From the NCBI RefSeq assembly GCF_026625605.1, contig NZ_CP113054.1:3782001-3846000 (forward strand): a DNA stretch of 64,000 nt. Direction: 5' to 3'. How positions within the stretch are numbered: the first letter of the stretch is position 1; each line of letters begins with the position of its first letter. The notes beneath the pieces were generated by a model, which saw nothing but the letters and a program-made list of their open reading frames with translations, ran no database searches and was not told the DNA's origin. This document shows positions 33,550 to 42,030 of the stretch, in pieces. The position numbers and the translations under genes are program-made. The stretch comes from Luteolibacter sp. SL250 (lineage in GTDB: Bacteria > Verrucomicrobiota > Verrucomicrobiia > Verrucomicrobiales > Akkermansiaceae).

Positions 33550-35893
33550 GCTGGCGTGCGGTCTCCAGCATGGCGGGGTCCCGGGAGACGATGTCCGCCA
33601 GGGAGATGCGGCCCGGTTTCACGGTGCCGTCCAGCTCCAGGTCCCCCAGCGATCCATAGGAGCGGGAAAGCAGGTCGAAAAGCTGGCGGTTGAGCCGGGT
33701 GAGGTCCACGTCCCGGCCCTGCAGGTGGCTGTCCACCTCCCGCGCGGCGTCCTCCAGGGTGGGGAAGGCGCGGTCCGCGGTGGCGTCATCATGGTAGCGG
33801 ACGAAGACGCCGCCCTCCCCGTCCCGCAGGATCTCCGGCAGTCCGGCCTCCCGCATGCCCGCGTTCAGCCAGCCGAGTTCCAGCCGCTCCGCCTCCGCCC
33901 GGGAGATCTCCCTGCGGGCGGCGGCGGGGGTGTCCCGCATGGTGGCGTGCAGCAGTTGCGCGGCGGCGGCGGGATGGCTTTCCGCCATGGCGGAGATGCG
34001 CGCGGCCTCCACCTCCGGTATGCCCGCCAGCCGCAGCCCGCTGGCATCCATGAGGGACGCGCGCAACGCGGGTGCCTGGATGTAGTCCACCGCCGTGGTG
34101 CCCGCCGCCCCCGCGAAGCTGAGGAGGAAGGAAACCCCGGCGATCTCTCCCACCGCTTCCTTTTCCCGTTCCATCCACTTGCCCAGGTCCGGCATCTGCA
34201 CGTCCTCCGCGATGGCGGCGGTGGCCGCCTGCACCAGCGGGTCCATGGCGTCCTGCGCCACCTCCTGCACCGTCTGGAACGTCCCGTTCGCCAACAGCCG
34301 CCCGCCCGCCACCATCGGCACGCCGATGAGTTTCCCGCGGTTCATGGCAAAGGCGCTGAACCGTGGCATGCGCGCGCGGAGGATGCCCAACTCCAGCCGG
34401 TCCAGCCCCACCTTCAGCGCGCCGTTGGCATAGGCGGCGCGTTCCAGCACCTCCGGGTCCGCCGCCGGGTTTTCAGCCTGCAGGCGGTACAGCTCATCCT
34501 CCGCGTAGGAGGTGAGCGTCAGCGGCAGGCCCACTCCGTAAGGGATGGCGGTGGCTCCCATGGCGGGGATGGACTCACCTGCGGCCACCAGCAGGTCCAG
34601 GAATATCCCGCGGTTGCCCGTGAACTCATTGTCGCGGAAGCGGGCCGCCTGGATGTTGTGGTGCTGGATGCCCAGCATGAATGCCGAGATGCCCCGGAGC
34701 CAGTATGCGTAGCGGGTGATGGCCTCCTTCTCGTCCTCTCCCAGATTCCGGTATTTCGTGCCCGTGACGCGCACGCCGGAGCGCAACTGCTCCGCGGTCG
34801 AGAACTCATGCACGTCAGCGGAGAGCTCCAGCCTGCCTACGTCGGAAGCATCTTCCGTGGTGATGGAACCTCCGTTGTCGCGCAGATATTTCTCCGTGAT
34901 CACCGGTGTGTTCAGCAGCACCTTTCCCGATGAATGGGCCAGCTCCAGCAGTCCGTCCGCGGCCTCCCTGCCCTGCGCGCTGTTCAACCGGGTGATGAGG
35001 GCGGTGCCGCGGTACAACATCGCCTGACCGAAGCGTTCCGGCAGTTTTGCCAGATCCTCCCCTTCGGATGCCGCACGGAGCTGGATACTGCCCAGAATTT
35101 TCATCCGCTCCGCCTGGGTCATCCTCCCATAGCGTTCGAATGCCTTGTTGAACGTCTCCGGATCCGGCTCTTCCTGATATTCCCGCCAGTCGAGCATGGA
35201 GACGGTCCTCCACCCGTGGTCGATGAGTTCCAGATCCTCCTGGGAGAATTGGGAATACACATCCGTGAAGCCTTTGTCGAAGAGCGGTTGGAACAGCTTC
35301 CAGTCCGTGCCCGCCAGCGCTTCCGCCTCCTTCTTCGCATCCGCCCACGGGGTCCCGCGCAGGGCCGCCCGGTTGCCGATCTGATAGACCTTTTCCCAGT
35401 TCCGGCGGTAGTTCATCTCCCGCCCCACCAGTTCCTTCATCTTCGCGTCGAAGGTGGCGTCATCCCCGTCCGGCAGCCCCATCACCCCGGCGAGCTGGAG
35501 CTGTGGCACGCCTCCCACCAGTTGCTCCGGGGAGGCCCCCGTCAGATCCTGGATGAAAACATTCCGCGTGAGCCTGCCCCGCAGCTCCTCCCCGCCGGCG
35601 GCACCTCCAGCGGCATCCAGGTAGTCGCGGAGGAATCCCCGCCGCTCCGCCACCTTCCGGAATCCGTCTTCCCCGGAGAGCATGTCATTCCAGTCCGTGA
35701 CCTGGTTATACGTCCGTTCCCCGCGCGCCCTGGCTTCCTCCTCCGGGGACAGGAGAGGCGGGGGCTGCGGCGGTGCCGTGAGATCCTCCGGCGCATACAG
35801 CGCCCCCTCATTCCTGAGGCGTGGGCCGCGTGGAGCCGGGAATGGAGTGCCGGTGGTGGAGGGGAGGGAAAGGGGAAGCTCCTGGACGTTCAT
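30956..35893 (-). CDS. Giant internal virion/ejection protein with polyvalent effector domains
   Basis: 1645 residues. Position (last of three ejection-type genes after the tail genes) and size match the T7 gp16-like DNA-ejection protein. The N-terminal ~780 residues are helical with hydrophobic segments around 500-620 (GIFLDLLVAAGESIPAMGAT, IAGVSFLLSFAGAAGTTAV). Then come a MuF-C/PBECR-like toxin segment (~1020-1165) with SVVTKATGGKHDLS, and a first kinase-fold domain (~1288-1445) with GGGEHKVLYDEES, RVIKLTKPGLFG, and a catalytic-loop/DFG equivalent WDTVTPGN…VIDLQV. A second kinase-fold domain (~1500-1645) ends IADLKPENFVKDPQGNIRLI. These are hallmarks of polyvalent proteins injected with phage DNA to act on the host. 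The ATG overlaps the upstream stop by one base (TGATG). Confidence 0.85.
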   Translation of the reverse strand: MNVQELPLSLPSTTGTPFPAPRGPRLRNEGALYAPEDLTAPPQPPPLLSPEEEARARGERTYNQVTDWNDMLSGEDGFRKVAERRGFLRDYLDAAGGAAGGEELRGRLTRNVFIQDLTGASPEQLVGGVPQLQLAGVMGLPDGDDATFDAKMKELVGREMNYRRNWEKVYQIGNRAALRGTPWADAKKEAEALAGTDWKLFQPLFDKGFTDVYSQFSQEDLELIDHGWRTVSMLDWREYQEEPDPETFNKAFERYGRMTQAERMKILGSIQLRAASEGEDLAKLPERFGQAMLYRGTALITRLNSAQGREAADGLLELAHSSGKVLLNTPVITEKYLRDNGGSITTEDASDVGRLELSADVHEFSTAEQLRSGVRVTGTKYRNLGEDEKEAITRYAYWLRGISAFMLGIQHHNIQAARFRDNEFTGNRGIFLDLLVAAGESIPAMGATAIPYGVGLPLTLTSYAEDELYRLQAENPAADPEVLERAAYANGALKVGLDRLELGILRARMPRFSAFAMNRGKLIGVPMVAGGRLLANGTFQTVQEVAQDAMDPLVQAATAAIAEDVQMPDLGKWMEREKEAVGEIAGVSFLLSFAGAAGTTAVDYIQAPALRASLMDASGLRLAGIPEVEAARISAMAESHPAAAAQLLHATMRDTPAAARREISRAEAERLELGWLNAGMREAGLPEILRDGEGGVFVRYHDDATADRAFPTLEDAAREVDSHLQGRDVDLTRLNRQLFDLLSRSYGSLGDLELDGTVKPGRISLADIVSRDPAMLETARQRARIHFRQAEADMGLAHATDGTIDSHLASLFVLGSSRNEFAGGVTRIVAEIAGNASPLTVLEESIEGVGKYLMDRRGVSRGKMLRWIRETEAGTRTHILARDFDTLDEARQYQELIEGWSRIGVAHATGRMRDSQLAGPLRSFFRALREVLGQVLRLAAAMRHHAASGKMDAEMRHWLDVAAGFTPEVDPAGHPGGKNGGPVGMDAAPVLDPASSAVPSFALSPESATAKKFRSDVDAILGGSYDNGRPVTMGATPAVLRAVGANPLLLVMPASVVTKATGGKHDLSPEQLKEVVTQIHDPLFVFESETVPDALTVILDLKHKGENLLVAVHLDKKMDRFPVNSIASVYAKSNPAAIAQWMKDGTLRYIHSQRGREWFQSRGLQLPKEGSTRGNPNLITEADIVKGGGGGQTSFSLGPAPSLIRPLDPSTHTDQNEHHERLREPLQILEALGAETQGHGQGGLRTNAGKRRKHGREVASGPRLAIWAQENGRNLIPEPFGSAVDLIPTGGGEHKVLYDEESQRVIKLTKPGLFGVQAEDAIAYLERWALHNRAFGDDVAFEGLVTLPGEHAPRAVISQRYAEGRDATMEEQADFLNGKGFHEQPDGRWIHPIRGITVWDTVTPGNVIATADGMRVIDLQVAPTPSKELAEVRQFTGIGRETSFSIGNDPNQPHDQQHDQEGRMVSGNGAEQDIPGGSEAESRRRIRETLARRERGEGEGDLGDGAESVVIAIDDDEVLKDIRRSGVICFNSDGDFTNDRSFDAAEEKALIINALGGMKTRVISLEGRMLFIQERGTPITETEYLSVELPFGIEPTRHGTYKIRIDGDEYLIADLKPENFVKDPQGNIRLIDLITGKVAKGSTPK

Positions 35894-37878
35894 CAGACGG
35901 TGGGGGTGTTGGAAGGGGTTTTCTCCGGTGCGGAAGCCGTGGCGTTCACCGGCGGGGAGACGGCTGGGAGCGCGGCGGCATCCGCCATGGCCGGAACATC
36001 CCCATAGCCACGGCGGAACACCTCACTCTCCGCCATGCGCCGGCGCAGCAGCCCTTTCAACGGCCTGCCCCCGGCGTACTGGTAGAGCAGCATAGCCCCC
36101 GCCACCTCCTCCTTGCTCCTCCTGCCACCGGCCAGCAGTTGGGCGATGCGGCCCGTGTTGTAGTCGAAGGAAGTGAGCGCATCCACCTGGTGGGGCTCCA
36201 GCTCCAGCCCAGCGGCCGCCGCATACTTCACCACCCGCCCGCGGTGGGTGGACAGCTCCGCGGACAGGCGGCGCGCGGCCTCCGCCTCCCCGATCACTTC
36301 GCCCTGCCGCGATTTCGTCCCGTAGCCGATGGACCATTGCTTGTGGTCCCAGTAGGCCTTCGCGTGGAAGCCGCCGCTCTCCCCGCCGCCCTCGAAGCGT
36401 TTCACCATCTCCAGCAGTCCTGCGCCGGTCCCGTCCTCCGTCCCGGGTGGAACGGTCGCGTTGGAGGATGTGCCCTTCCCGGAGGGGAGCAATGACTGCG
36501 GCAGGATCCCCGCCGCCACGGCCTTCAGGTAGGCCTCCTTCGCCTGCTTGTTGAAGGCGTCATGGTCCGCGTCCGGATGGTCCGCCATCCACCCCTGCAT
36601 CTCCGTGGTGAAGAAACCCCGCGTCCGCTCGATCTTCAGGAGCTTGTCCGCCAGCGCCTCCGGCGGGAGGTCCCTTTCCTCGTCCGCAGTGATCTTTCCG
36701 AAGGCACCCTTGTTCTGGAAATCATTCGCGATCCGGTCCAGCGCGCGCTCATGCCCCGGCCCCGCCGCATCCGCCTTTCCGCCGGATTTCCTGCCGTTCC
36801 ACCGCACCGGGTCCGCCTCATCCAGCAGCTCCCGCAGCGGTGCGGAGCCCCCCCGTGCGCCGAAGGAATAGATCACCTGCCCGTAGGATTCATGGGCACG
36901 GCCGTAGTCCTCCATGGAGATCTCCCCGCGCGCCAGCGCGTCCTGCAGGTATCCCAGCCCCTCCGCCACGGAGCGGCGGGTGTCCACGTCCAGCGGGGTG
37001 CTCTGCATGAGGTGGAAGTGCAGCTCATCCCGTAATACCGGCTCCACCTCCGGGCTGTCCTCCAGCCGGTCATCCAGTTCCGCTGCAGTGGTGATTTCCT
37101 TCCTCTGGATCTCGCTGCCGATCTTGTTGATGGTGTCGCGCTGTTTCCTCAGCACCCCGTCCTCCGCCAGTTCCAGCATCTTCCGCCGGTCTTCTTCACC
37201 GAGGCCCGGAAAACTCTCCGCGAACTCCTGCTGCTTCAGCTTGTCCCGCGCCGCCAGCGGATCGTTCCGGATCAGCCCGGCCACCTGGTTGAAGGACTGT
37301 GTGCGGTCGAACTCCGACCACAGCCTCTTCTCCGCATCCGCCGTCAGAAGCCCGTAGTGCTTCCGCCTTTCGATCGCCCTGGCGGCATCCTCCCGCTTGC
37401 CGGTGCGGACGGCCTCCGTCCAGTCCGTCTGGAATACATCCGCCGACTGCCGCTGCACCATCCGTGCCGTTTCCGCCGCCGCATGGATCGTCAGATCCGT
37501 GGCATATCGCTGGAAACTCCCGCTCAGGCGGTCCTTCACCACCGGCGCGAGATCCGCTGAGTCCAGTGATTTACTCATCCTTTCCACAAGCGCGGCTGTC
37601 TTTTTCTGCCGGTTCGCCGGGTTCGGGTCATTCCGCAGTTCCTCCTCCAGCGCCGCTACCTCCGCCCGCCACCTCCCCGTCACACTGCCTTCCATCTTGT
37701 CATTCACATGGTCCTGGATGCGGTTCGCGATGTCGGCGAACGGCTGCGACACGGAGGCGATGTCCTTTGCCAGTCCCTGCAGTGCGGCGCCGGACGCACC
37801 CGCAACACGCGGATCCATCGTGGCCTGGTTCAGACGGGTGGGGCGGAAGTTGGGGACGTCTTCGATGCGGATGGGCAT
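35893..37878 (-). CDS. Internal virion protein with C-terminal GH24 lysozyme domain
   Basis: 661 residues. The first ~480 are long charged helices (coiled-coil prone, DKMEGSVTGRWRAEVAALEE), as in T7 gp15-like ejection proteins. The C-terminal ~130 residues form a phage lysozyme (GH24): catalytic Glu in MVKRFEGGG, Asp in AYWDHKQWSIGYGT and the Thr of GYGT, followed by LEPHQVDALTSFDYNTGR and GGRPLKGLLRRRMAESEVF. It would cut peptidoglycan during DNA entry rather than at lysis, because it is fused to a virion protein and no holin is adjacent. It lies between the two other ejection proteins in the same transcription unit. Confidence 0.85.
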   Translation of the reverse strand: MPIRIEDVPNFRPTRLNQATMDPRVAGASGAALQGLAKDIASVSQPFADIANRIQDHVNDKMEGSVTGRWRAEVAALEEELRNDPNPANRQKKTAALVERMSKSLDSADLAPVVKDRLSGSFQRYATDLTIHAAAETARMVQRQSADVFQTDWTEAVRTGKREDAARAIERRKHYGLLTADAEKRLWSEFDRTQSFNQVAGLIRNDPLAARDKLKQQEFAESFPGLGEEDRRKMLELAEDGVLRKQRDTINKIGSEIQRKEITTAAELDDRLEDSPEVEPVLRDELHFHLMQSTPLDVDTRRSVAEGLGYLQDALARGEISMEDYGRAHESYGQVIYSFGARGGSAPLRELLDEADPVRWNGRKSGGKADAAGPGHERALDRIANDFQNKGAFGKITADEERDLPPEALADKLLKIERTRGFFTTEMQGWMADHPDADHDAFNKQAKEAYLKAVAAGILPQSLLPSGKGTSSNATVPPGTEDGTGAGLLEMVKRFEGGGESGGFHAKAYWDHKQWSIGYGTKSRQGEVIGEAEAARRLSAELSTHRGRVVKYAAAAGLELEPHQVDALTSFDYNTGRIAQLLAGGRRSKEEVAGAMLLYQYAGGRPLKGLLRRRMAESEVFRRGYGDVPAMADAAALPAVSPPVNATASAPEKTPSNTPTV

Positions 37879-37890
37879 GGGGGGAGGAAG

Positions 37891-37940
37891 GGTTATTGGT
37901 TATTGGGGTGAAGAATCCATGACTGCTGACTGCTGACGGA
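37891..37940. repeat. Heptad arrays GGTTATT and GACTGCT
   Basis: Two short arrays in the 66-bp gap between two ejection genes: GGTTATT twice at 37891-37904 and GACTGCT twice plus GACGGAT at 37921-37940. In the transcribed (-) direction they read AATAACC and AGCAGTC; the first contains TAA. The 7-nt period is shared with all other junction arrays. Confidence 0.75.
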
Positions 37941-37944
37941 TGCC

Positions 37945-38463
37945 TCAGACGCCCGCGGTGGAGCGCTTCGGGCCGAGGGTGCCTTTATAACGGAATCCAT
38001 GGTAGCTGCCCGCGATGCTGGAGACGCCGGAGAAGAGGGAGCTGTAGGAGGAGATCCTCGAGGCGCGCTGGAGCTGCTTTCCTTCCCAGCGGGTCATGTC
38101 CGCCTGGGAGTAAAATGAATCCGCCTCGATGCTGGAGGCGCGTGCGGCGTCGCGGATGGTGAGGTCCATGTCCGCGGCGTGGTCCGCGAGCAGGTCTACG
38201 GCGGTTCCAGTAGTGGTCAGCGTGCCGCCGGCGGCCAGTTGGTTGCGGAGGTCCGCCTGCTGGTGGCGGGCGTTGCGGCGCATGCGCTTCTGGCTTTCCG
38301 CAGCTTCGAGCTGGACGTTGCGGGCCTCGTTTTCCGCGACCTTGGCGTTGTATTCGGCGGCGTATTTCTGGCTCTTCGCCTGTTGCTTCTGTCCGTAGAA
38401 GGAGATGCCGGTGGAGACGGCGGTGGTGGCCAGCGAGGCCAGTGCGAGAACGGCGGTGCCCAT
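37945..38463 (-). CDS. Small internal virion protein (T7 gp14-like)
   Basis: 172 residues from the ATG at 38463; the longer reading frame upstream is low-complexity. It begins with a hydrophobic segment (VLALASLATTAVSTGISFYG), then a long Ala/Gln/Glu coiled coil (KQQAKSQKYAAEYNAKVAEN), then LAAGGTLTTTGTAVDLLADH. This composition is typical of the first, membrane-interacting ejection protein of short-tailed phages. It is followed directly by the other two ejection proteins. Upstream, 350 bp of non-coding sequence and three PEP-CTERM genes separate it from the tail genes. Confidence 0.7.
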   Translation of the reverse strand: MGTAVLALASLATTAVSTGISFYGQKQQAKSQKYAAEYNAKVAENEARNVQLEAAESQKRMRRNARHQQADLRNQLAAGGTLTTTGTAVDLLADHAADMDLTIRDAARASSIEADSFYSQADMTRWEGKQLQRASRISSYSSLFSGVSSIAGSYHGFRYKGTLGPKRSTAGV

Positions 38464-38611
38464 GGTGGTGTGTGGTGGTGGTGTGGTGGTGGTGGTCCCC
38501 TCCCCGGTCCATGGATGGGCGCGCGGGGGGTGGGCCGGCCGCCACGGTGGCGGGCGCGGCCCCTTTTTCATCCATTGGAAGACCGCATCATCCCCCCATG
38601 CGGGACGGGGG

Positions 38612-38642
38612 GTGGATTGAACAGTTGGCCAATTTTTTCCCT
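38612..38642. promoter_or_regulatory. Shared intergenic element TTGGCCAATTTTTTCCC
   Basis: ATTGAACAGTTGGCCAATTT followed by TTTCCCTGC lies between the divergent ejection gene (start 38463) and the PEP-CTERM gene (start 38814). A near copy is at 47765-47793, again between a divergent phage gene (capsid) and a PEP-CTERM gene. A partial one (AGTTGGCCAA) is at about 40961. It may be a promoter or operator; no sigma factor assignment is possible. Confidence 0.4.
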
Positions 38643-38813
38643 GCTCCCACAAGGGTCCGGGGCCGCCATGCGGGCGTGGCGGCGGACCTGTGCCAATAGA
38701 GTCACAACGGCGGCATGGAGCGGGCGGGCATTCCCGCATCCATTCCGCGGGGCCGGCGCATGCGCTCCGCGCGGCCGCACGAAGCAGGAAACTCCCCGAC
38801 CCCACGATCGACC

Positions 38814-39617
38814 ATGAAATCCACCACTCCCCGGTGCACGGACGTCCTCCGGAAACGGGCCGCCGCCCTTCCCGTGCCGCACGCTTTCCCGGCATGCCTC
38901 GCCGCGCTGGCGCTGGCGGTGGCGGGTGCGTCCGCGGCGTCCACCGTGGCCATCACGGAGTTCCTGGTGGATCCCAGCGGGACGGACCTGCTCAACGAAT
39001 GGGTGGAGGTGTACAACTACGGCACGGAGGCCGTGGACGTGTCCGGCTGGACGCTGAAGGACAACTCCAGCGCGGCGTACACGTTTCCCGGCGGGACCAG
39101 CATCCCGTCCGGCGGCTACCTCATCATCGCGCAGAACGGCGCGGCCTTCACCGCCAGGTGGCTGGACGGGGTGGCGGACGCGCGCGTGCTGTCCACCGTC
39201 CCGGGGACGGACCCGGCGGCGGAGGGGCGCTTCCAGCTCAACAACGGCGCGCCGGGTGACGGACTCTACCTGAGGGACTCCACCAACGCGCTGGTGTGGA
39301 GCCTGGGCTACAACCTGTCCACCGCGGACCCCGTCTCCGCGCGGCGTGCGACGTGGCTGGCGGTCGATGATTTCACGACCAGCAACTACGGGGTGCCCCC
39401 GCAGGACGGCGCGGCGCTCATCAACCGCAACGGCACGGACGGCACCGGTACGCTGGGGTATGAGGAGAACAACCGCACGGCGGACCCGCACGCCTTCCAG
39501 AAAGGCACGGACTGGGGCAGCCCGCTGGCAGGCGGCTACACGGTGGTGCCGGAGCCCGCCGTCATCGGCCTGTCATCCATGGGCCTGCTCGTGCTGCTGC
39601 TCCGCAGGCGGGGGTGA
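38814..39617 (+). CDS. Lamin-tail domain protein with PEP-CTERM sorting signal
   Basis: 267 residues from the ATG at 38814. After a signal peptide (AFPACLAALALAVAGASA) comes a lamin-tail domain (VAITEFLVDPSGTDLLNEWV, EAVDVSGWTLKDNS, FPGGTSIPSGGYLIIAQ) homologous to residues 37-150 of the CotH protein at 19970. The C-terminus is VPEPAVIGLSSMGLLVLLL with RRRG. Exported surface protein. It is placed, with two further PEP-CTERM genes, in the middle of the phage virion cassette, on the opposite strand. Confidence 0.9.
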   Translation: MKSTTPRCTDVLRKRAAALPVPHAFPACLAALALAVAGASAASTVAITEFLVDPSGTDLLNEWVEVYNYGTEAVDVSGWTLKDNSSAAYTFPGGTSIPSGGYLIIAQNGAAFTARWLDGVADARVLSTVPGTDPAAEGRFQLNNGAPGDGLYLRDSTNALVWSLGYNLSTADPVSARRATWLAVDDFTTSNYGVPPQDGAALINRNGTDGTGTLGYEENNRTADPHAFQKGTDWGSPLAGGYTVVPEPAVIGLSSMGLLVLLLRRRG

Positions 39618-39740
39618 ATGCCTGTGGCGGAACGGTTGCGCCGGTACGGTTGGGAGAGGTGGCAGCCATGCACCCCGCCGAACCGGATACCAACCCATGA
39701 AAGACCGGATCTTCCCCCGTCACCCGCAGGGAAAGGAAGA

Positions 39741-40034
39741 CAATCCTCCGGATTGTCATTTGGAGGCAATCCGGAGGATTGCCTTCCTGACGCCGCAATG
39801 GCGTGCGCCCCTCCATGGGTAGCGAAGGTCGTGAGACCTTCGGCTGGGGGGAAGTCCCTTGGCGACCGGAGCCATTCCATCAGATGACATCCACCCCGCC
39901 GGATCTCTCACGAGATCCGCTACCCTCACGGGATCCTCCTCCCAGGCGGAGGGGACGGTGGATCTTCCTCCATCACCCGGACGGAAAGGAAGACAAGCCT
40001 CCGGATTGTCATTTGGAGGCAATCCGGAGGATTG
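39741..40034. repeat. Two identical-type hairpins in the gap between convergent PEP-CTERM genes
   Basis: The hairpin is CAATCCTCCGGATTG, an 11-nt loop TCATTTGGAGG, then CAATCCGGAGGATTG (39741-39781). A copy with one change is at 39994-40034. Both are flanked by GGAAAGGAAGA on the left and GCCTTCCTGA on the right. A GAAGGTC-GTGA-GACCTTC palindrome lies between them (39824-39841). They could act as bidirectional terminators or be REP-like elements. No gene in 39618-40107. Confidence 0.75.
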
Positions 40035-40107
40035 CCTTCCTGAAGCCCTGCGGCCCCCATGGAATGAAGCGTCATCCATGACGGGAGGGAGCGCATTGCG
40101 CCCCCCA

Positions 40108-40905
40108 TCACCCCCTGCGGCGTCTGCGCGCGAGGGTGGCCATGGCGCCGCCCAGCAGGAGCATGGCGGAGGATGGCTCCGGGATGGCTTCCAGCAGGTA
40201 GCTGCGGTGGACGGAGGAGGCGGCGTGGCCGCTGCCCTCACCACCGGCGGCGGTGCGGATGCCGAAGTAGGTGCCCGTGGCGGATGCCGCGTTGAGCGTG
40301 CCGGTGGAGGTGAGGACGGTGGAGTTGACGCTGTTGGCGAGCGTCGCGGTGAGGTTGAGGTTGCCGTTGGCCTGGAAGATGCCGGTGAGGGTGAAGGTGT
40401 AGATGGGGTTCTGCGGTTCCAGCGCGTTGTAGGCGGTGCCGCCGAAGGTGTCGTTGACGTTGGTCGTCACGTTCGAAAACTCCAGCAGGCCGGTGTTGGA
40501 GTAGCCCATGTTGAAGTTCACGCGCGGCGCGTTCGCCCCATCCGACGGGGCCATGAAGAAGAACGCGGTGTTTTCATACTGCGCGGAGCCGGAGGTGGCG
40601 CTGAAGGTGGACGTCAGGCGGAAGCCGTCGCCCGCCGCGCGGCTGATGCCGCTGCCGGTGTTGAAAAGGGACAGCGTGTTCTGCCCGTTGGACGGTGCGT
40701 TCTGGGAGAAATGATGGTCCGCGGTGATGGTGGAGCTGGCGGACCCGGAGTTCGCCACGCGGGTCCAGCCCGCCGGTGCGGTGGCGCCCACCGTGGAGTC
40801 TCCGAAGCCGGAGTACAGGATGGTGGAGGCCTGCGCGGGAAGGGCGGCGCCGCCGGCCAGGGCGGCCAGCAGCAACAAGGTGCGGGGTGGGAAGGTGGTG
40901 CTCAT
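40108..40905 (-). CDS. PEP-CTERM sorting-domain protein
   Basis: 265 residues. Signal peptide LLLLAALAGGAALPAQA; beta-sandwich-like body (ILYSGFGDSTVGATAPAGWT … FRLTSTFSATSG); C-terminus IPEPSSAMLLLGGAMATLA and RRRRRG. No close paralogue in the window. Convergent with 38814-39617 and divergent from 41116-41940; all three interrupt the phage virion cassette. Confidence 0.88.
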   Translation of the reverse strand: MSTTFPPRTLLLLAALAGGAALPAQASTILYSGFGDSTVGATAPAGWTRVANSGSASSTITADHHFSQNAPSNGQNTLSLFNTGSGISRAAGDGFRLTSTFSATSGSAQYENTAFFFMAPSDGANAPRVNFNMGYSNTGLLEFSNVTTNVNDTFGGTAYNALEPQNPIYTFTLTGIFQANGNLNLTATLANSVNSTVLTSTGTLNAASATGTYFGIRTAAGGEGSGHAASSVHRSYLLEAIPEPSSAMLLLGGAMATLARRRRRG

Positions 40906-41115
40906 CAGGGCGCAACCTCCCGTCCCCTCCCCCGGGTGTCAAGGGAAGGTGTCCCTGCGGAAAGTTGGCCAAACGCCCCCTCCCGGCCCGCCATCATCCG
41001 CATGCCCCGGATCCACATGCGGATGCGCGGACCACCCGCCGGCGGCGGATTTCCTTTGCCCATCAAGGAAAGCCGGGTTACCCCCTTCCGCGCCGCAACG
41101 GCCCCGCACCGCACC

Positions 41116-41940
41116 ATGATCTCCAAGCGCACGTTCCTCACCGCAGCCCTGCCCTTCCTCGCCAGCGCCGCCGCCAGCCACGCGGTGACCGTCACGTTCG
41201 ACACGGCGGCGGATTTCGACAACAACTTCTGGACGCAGGAGACGCACAGCGTGGTATGGAACAGCAACAGCGGCAACGGGCGGATCCAGAAGTCCGACGA
41301 GACGAACAGCGCGCACCGCTTCATCTACAACACGACGTCCACCGGCGGCGGCGGGGGCACGGGCGGCACCTCGGCCAGCTCCACGCTGAACACCTTCCAG
41401 GACTTCACCGTCCAGGCGGACTACCGCTCCAGCAGCACCGGCTCCGCCGCCAACAGCCTGGGCTTCTGGGTGAAAGGGAACGCTTCCGGCTCCGCGGGCT
41501 ACTACGTGGTGTTCCGCCTGCAGGACGGCTCCGCCAACGGCGGCCAGGCGGACATGCGCATCTGGGGGCCGGACTCCGGCGGAGGCGGCATCGGCACGGC
41601 GCTGCTGGCCAGCACGGACTTCACCGCCACCTCCAACGTGGCGTCCAGCACGGACTACACCTTCCGCCTGGGGATCCAGGATGTCTCCGGCGGCGTCAGG
41701 TTCACCGGCTCCATGTGGAACGTCCTGACCGGCCAGCAGATCGGCTCCGACATCAACTACACCCATAGTAGCGTGAACGCCATCACCGGCGCGGGCCAGG
41801 TGGGCATCCGCATCGGCACCGGCGGCGGCGGCTCCGTCAGTGCCATCGACAACTTCATGATCACCCCCATCCCGGAACCTTCCGCCGCCGCGCTCGGCCT
41901 CATCGCCACCGCAGCCGCCGCTTTCCGCAGGAGGAGGTGA
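41116..41940 (+). CDS. PEP-CTERM sorting-domain protein
   Basis: 274 residues from the ATG at 41116, preceded by CACC and no Shine-Dalgarno. Signal peptide FLTAALPFLASAAASHA; concanavalin/lectin-like beta body with Gly- and Ser-rich loops (STGGGGGTGGTSASS; YYVVFRLQDGSANGG); C-terminus IPEPSAAALGLIATAAAAF with RRRR at the end. Exported surface protein. It ends 50 bp before a heptad array and the phage GNAT gene. Confidence 0.9.
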   Translation: MISKRTFLTAALPFLASAAASHAVTVTFDTAADFDNNFWTQETHSVVWNSNSGNGRIQKSDETNSAHRFIYNTTSTGGGGGTGGTSASSTLNTFQDFTVQADYRSSSTGSAANSLGFWVKGNASGSAGYYVVFRLQDGSANGGQADMRIWGPDSGGGGIGTALLASTDFTATSNVASSTDYTFRLGIQDVSGGVRFTGSMWNVLTGQQIGSDINYTHSSVNAITGAGQVGIRIGTGGGGSVSAIDNFMITPIPEPSAAALGLIATAAAAFRRRR

Positions 41941-41992
41941 GGCCCTCTGCGAGGGAGTGCCAAGTGATTGCCCCCTGCGAGGGAGTGCCAAG

Positions 41993-42030
41993 TGATCACT
42001 GATCACTGATCACCGATCACTCGGCACTTC
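41993..42030. repeat. Heptad array, TGATCAC family, covering the GNAT stop codon
   Basis: TGATCAC three times, then CGATCAC and TCGGCAC (41993-42027). The GNAT stop (42017-42019, - strand) lies within the fourth heptad, and the last three residues SAE are encoded by the repeat. Preceded by a duplicated GAGGGAGTGCCAAGTGAT segment (41952-41995). Confidence 0.85.

Noticed and set aside
38620..38642. Sigma-54 promoter in the TTGGCC element
   Set aside because: The distance between GG and GC is 16, not 12, so it does not fit the -24/-12 consensus.
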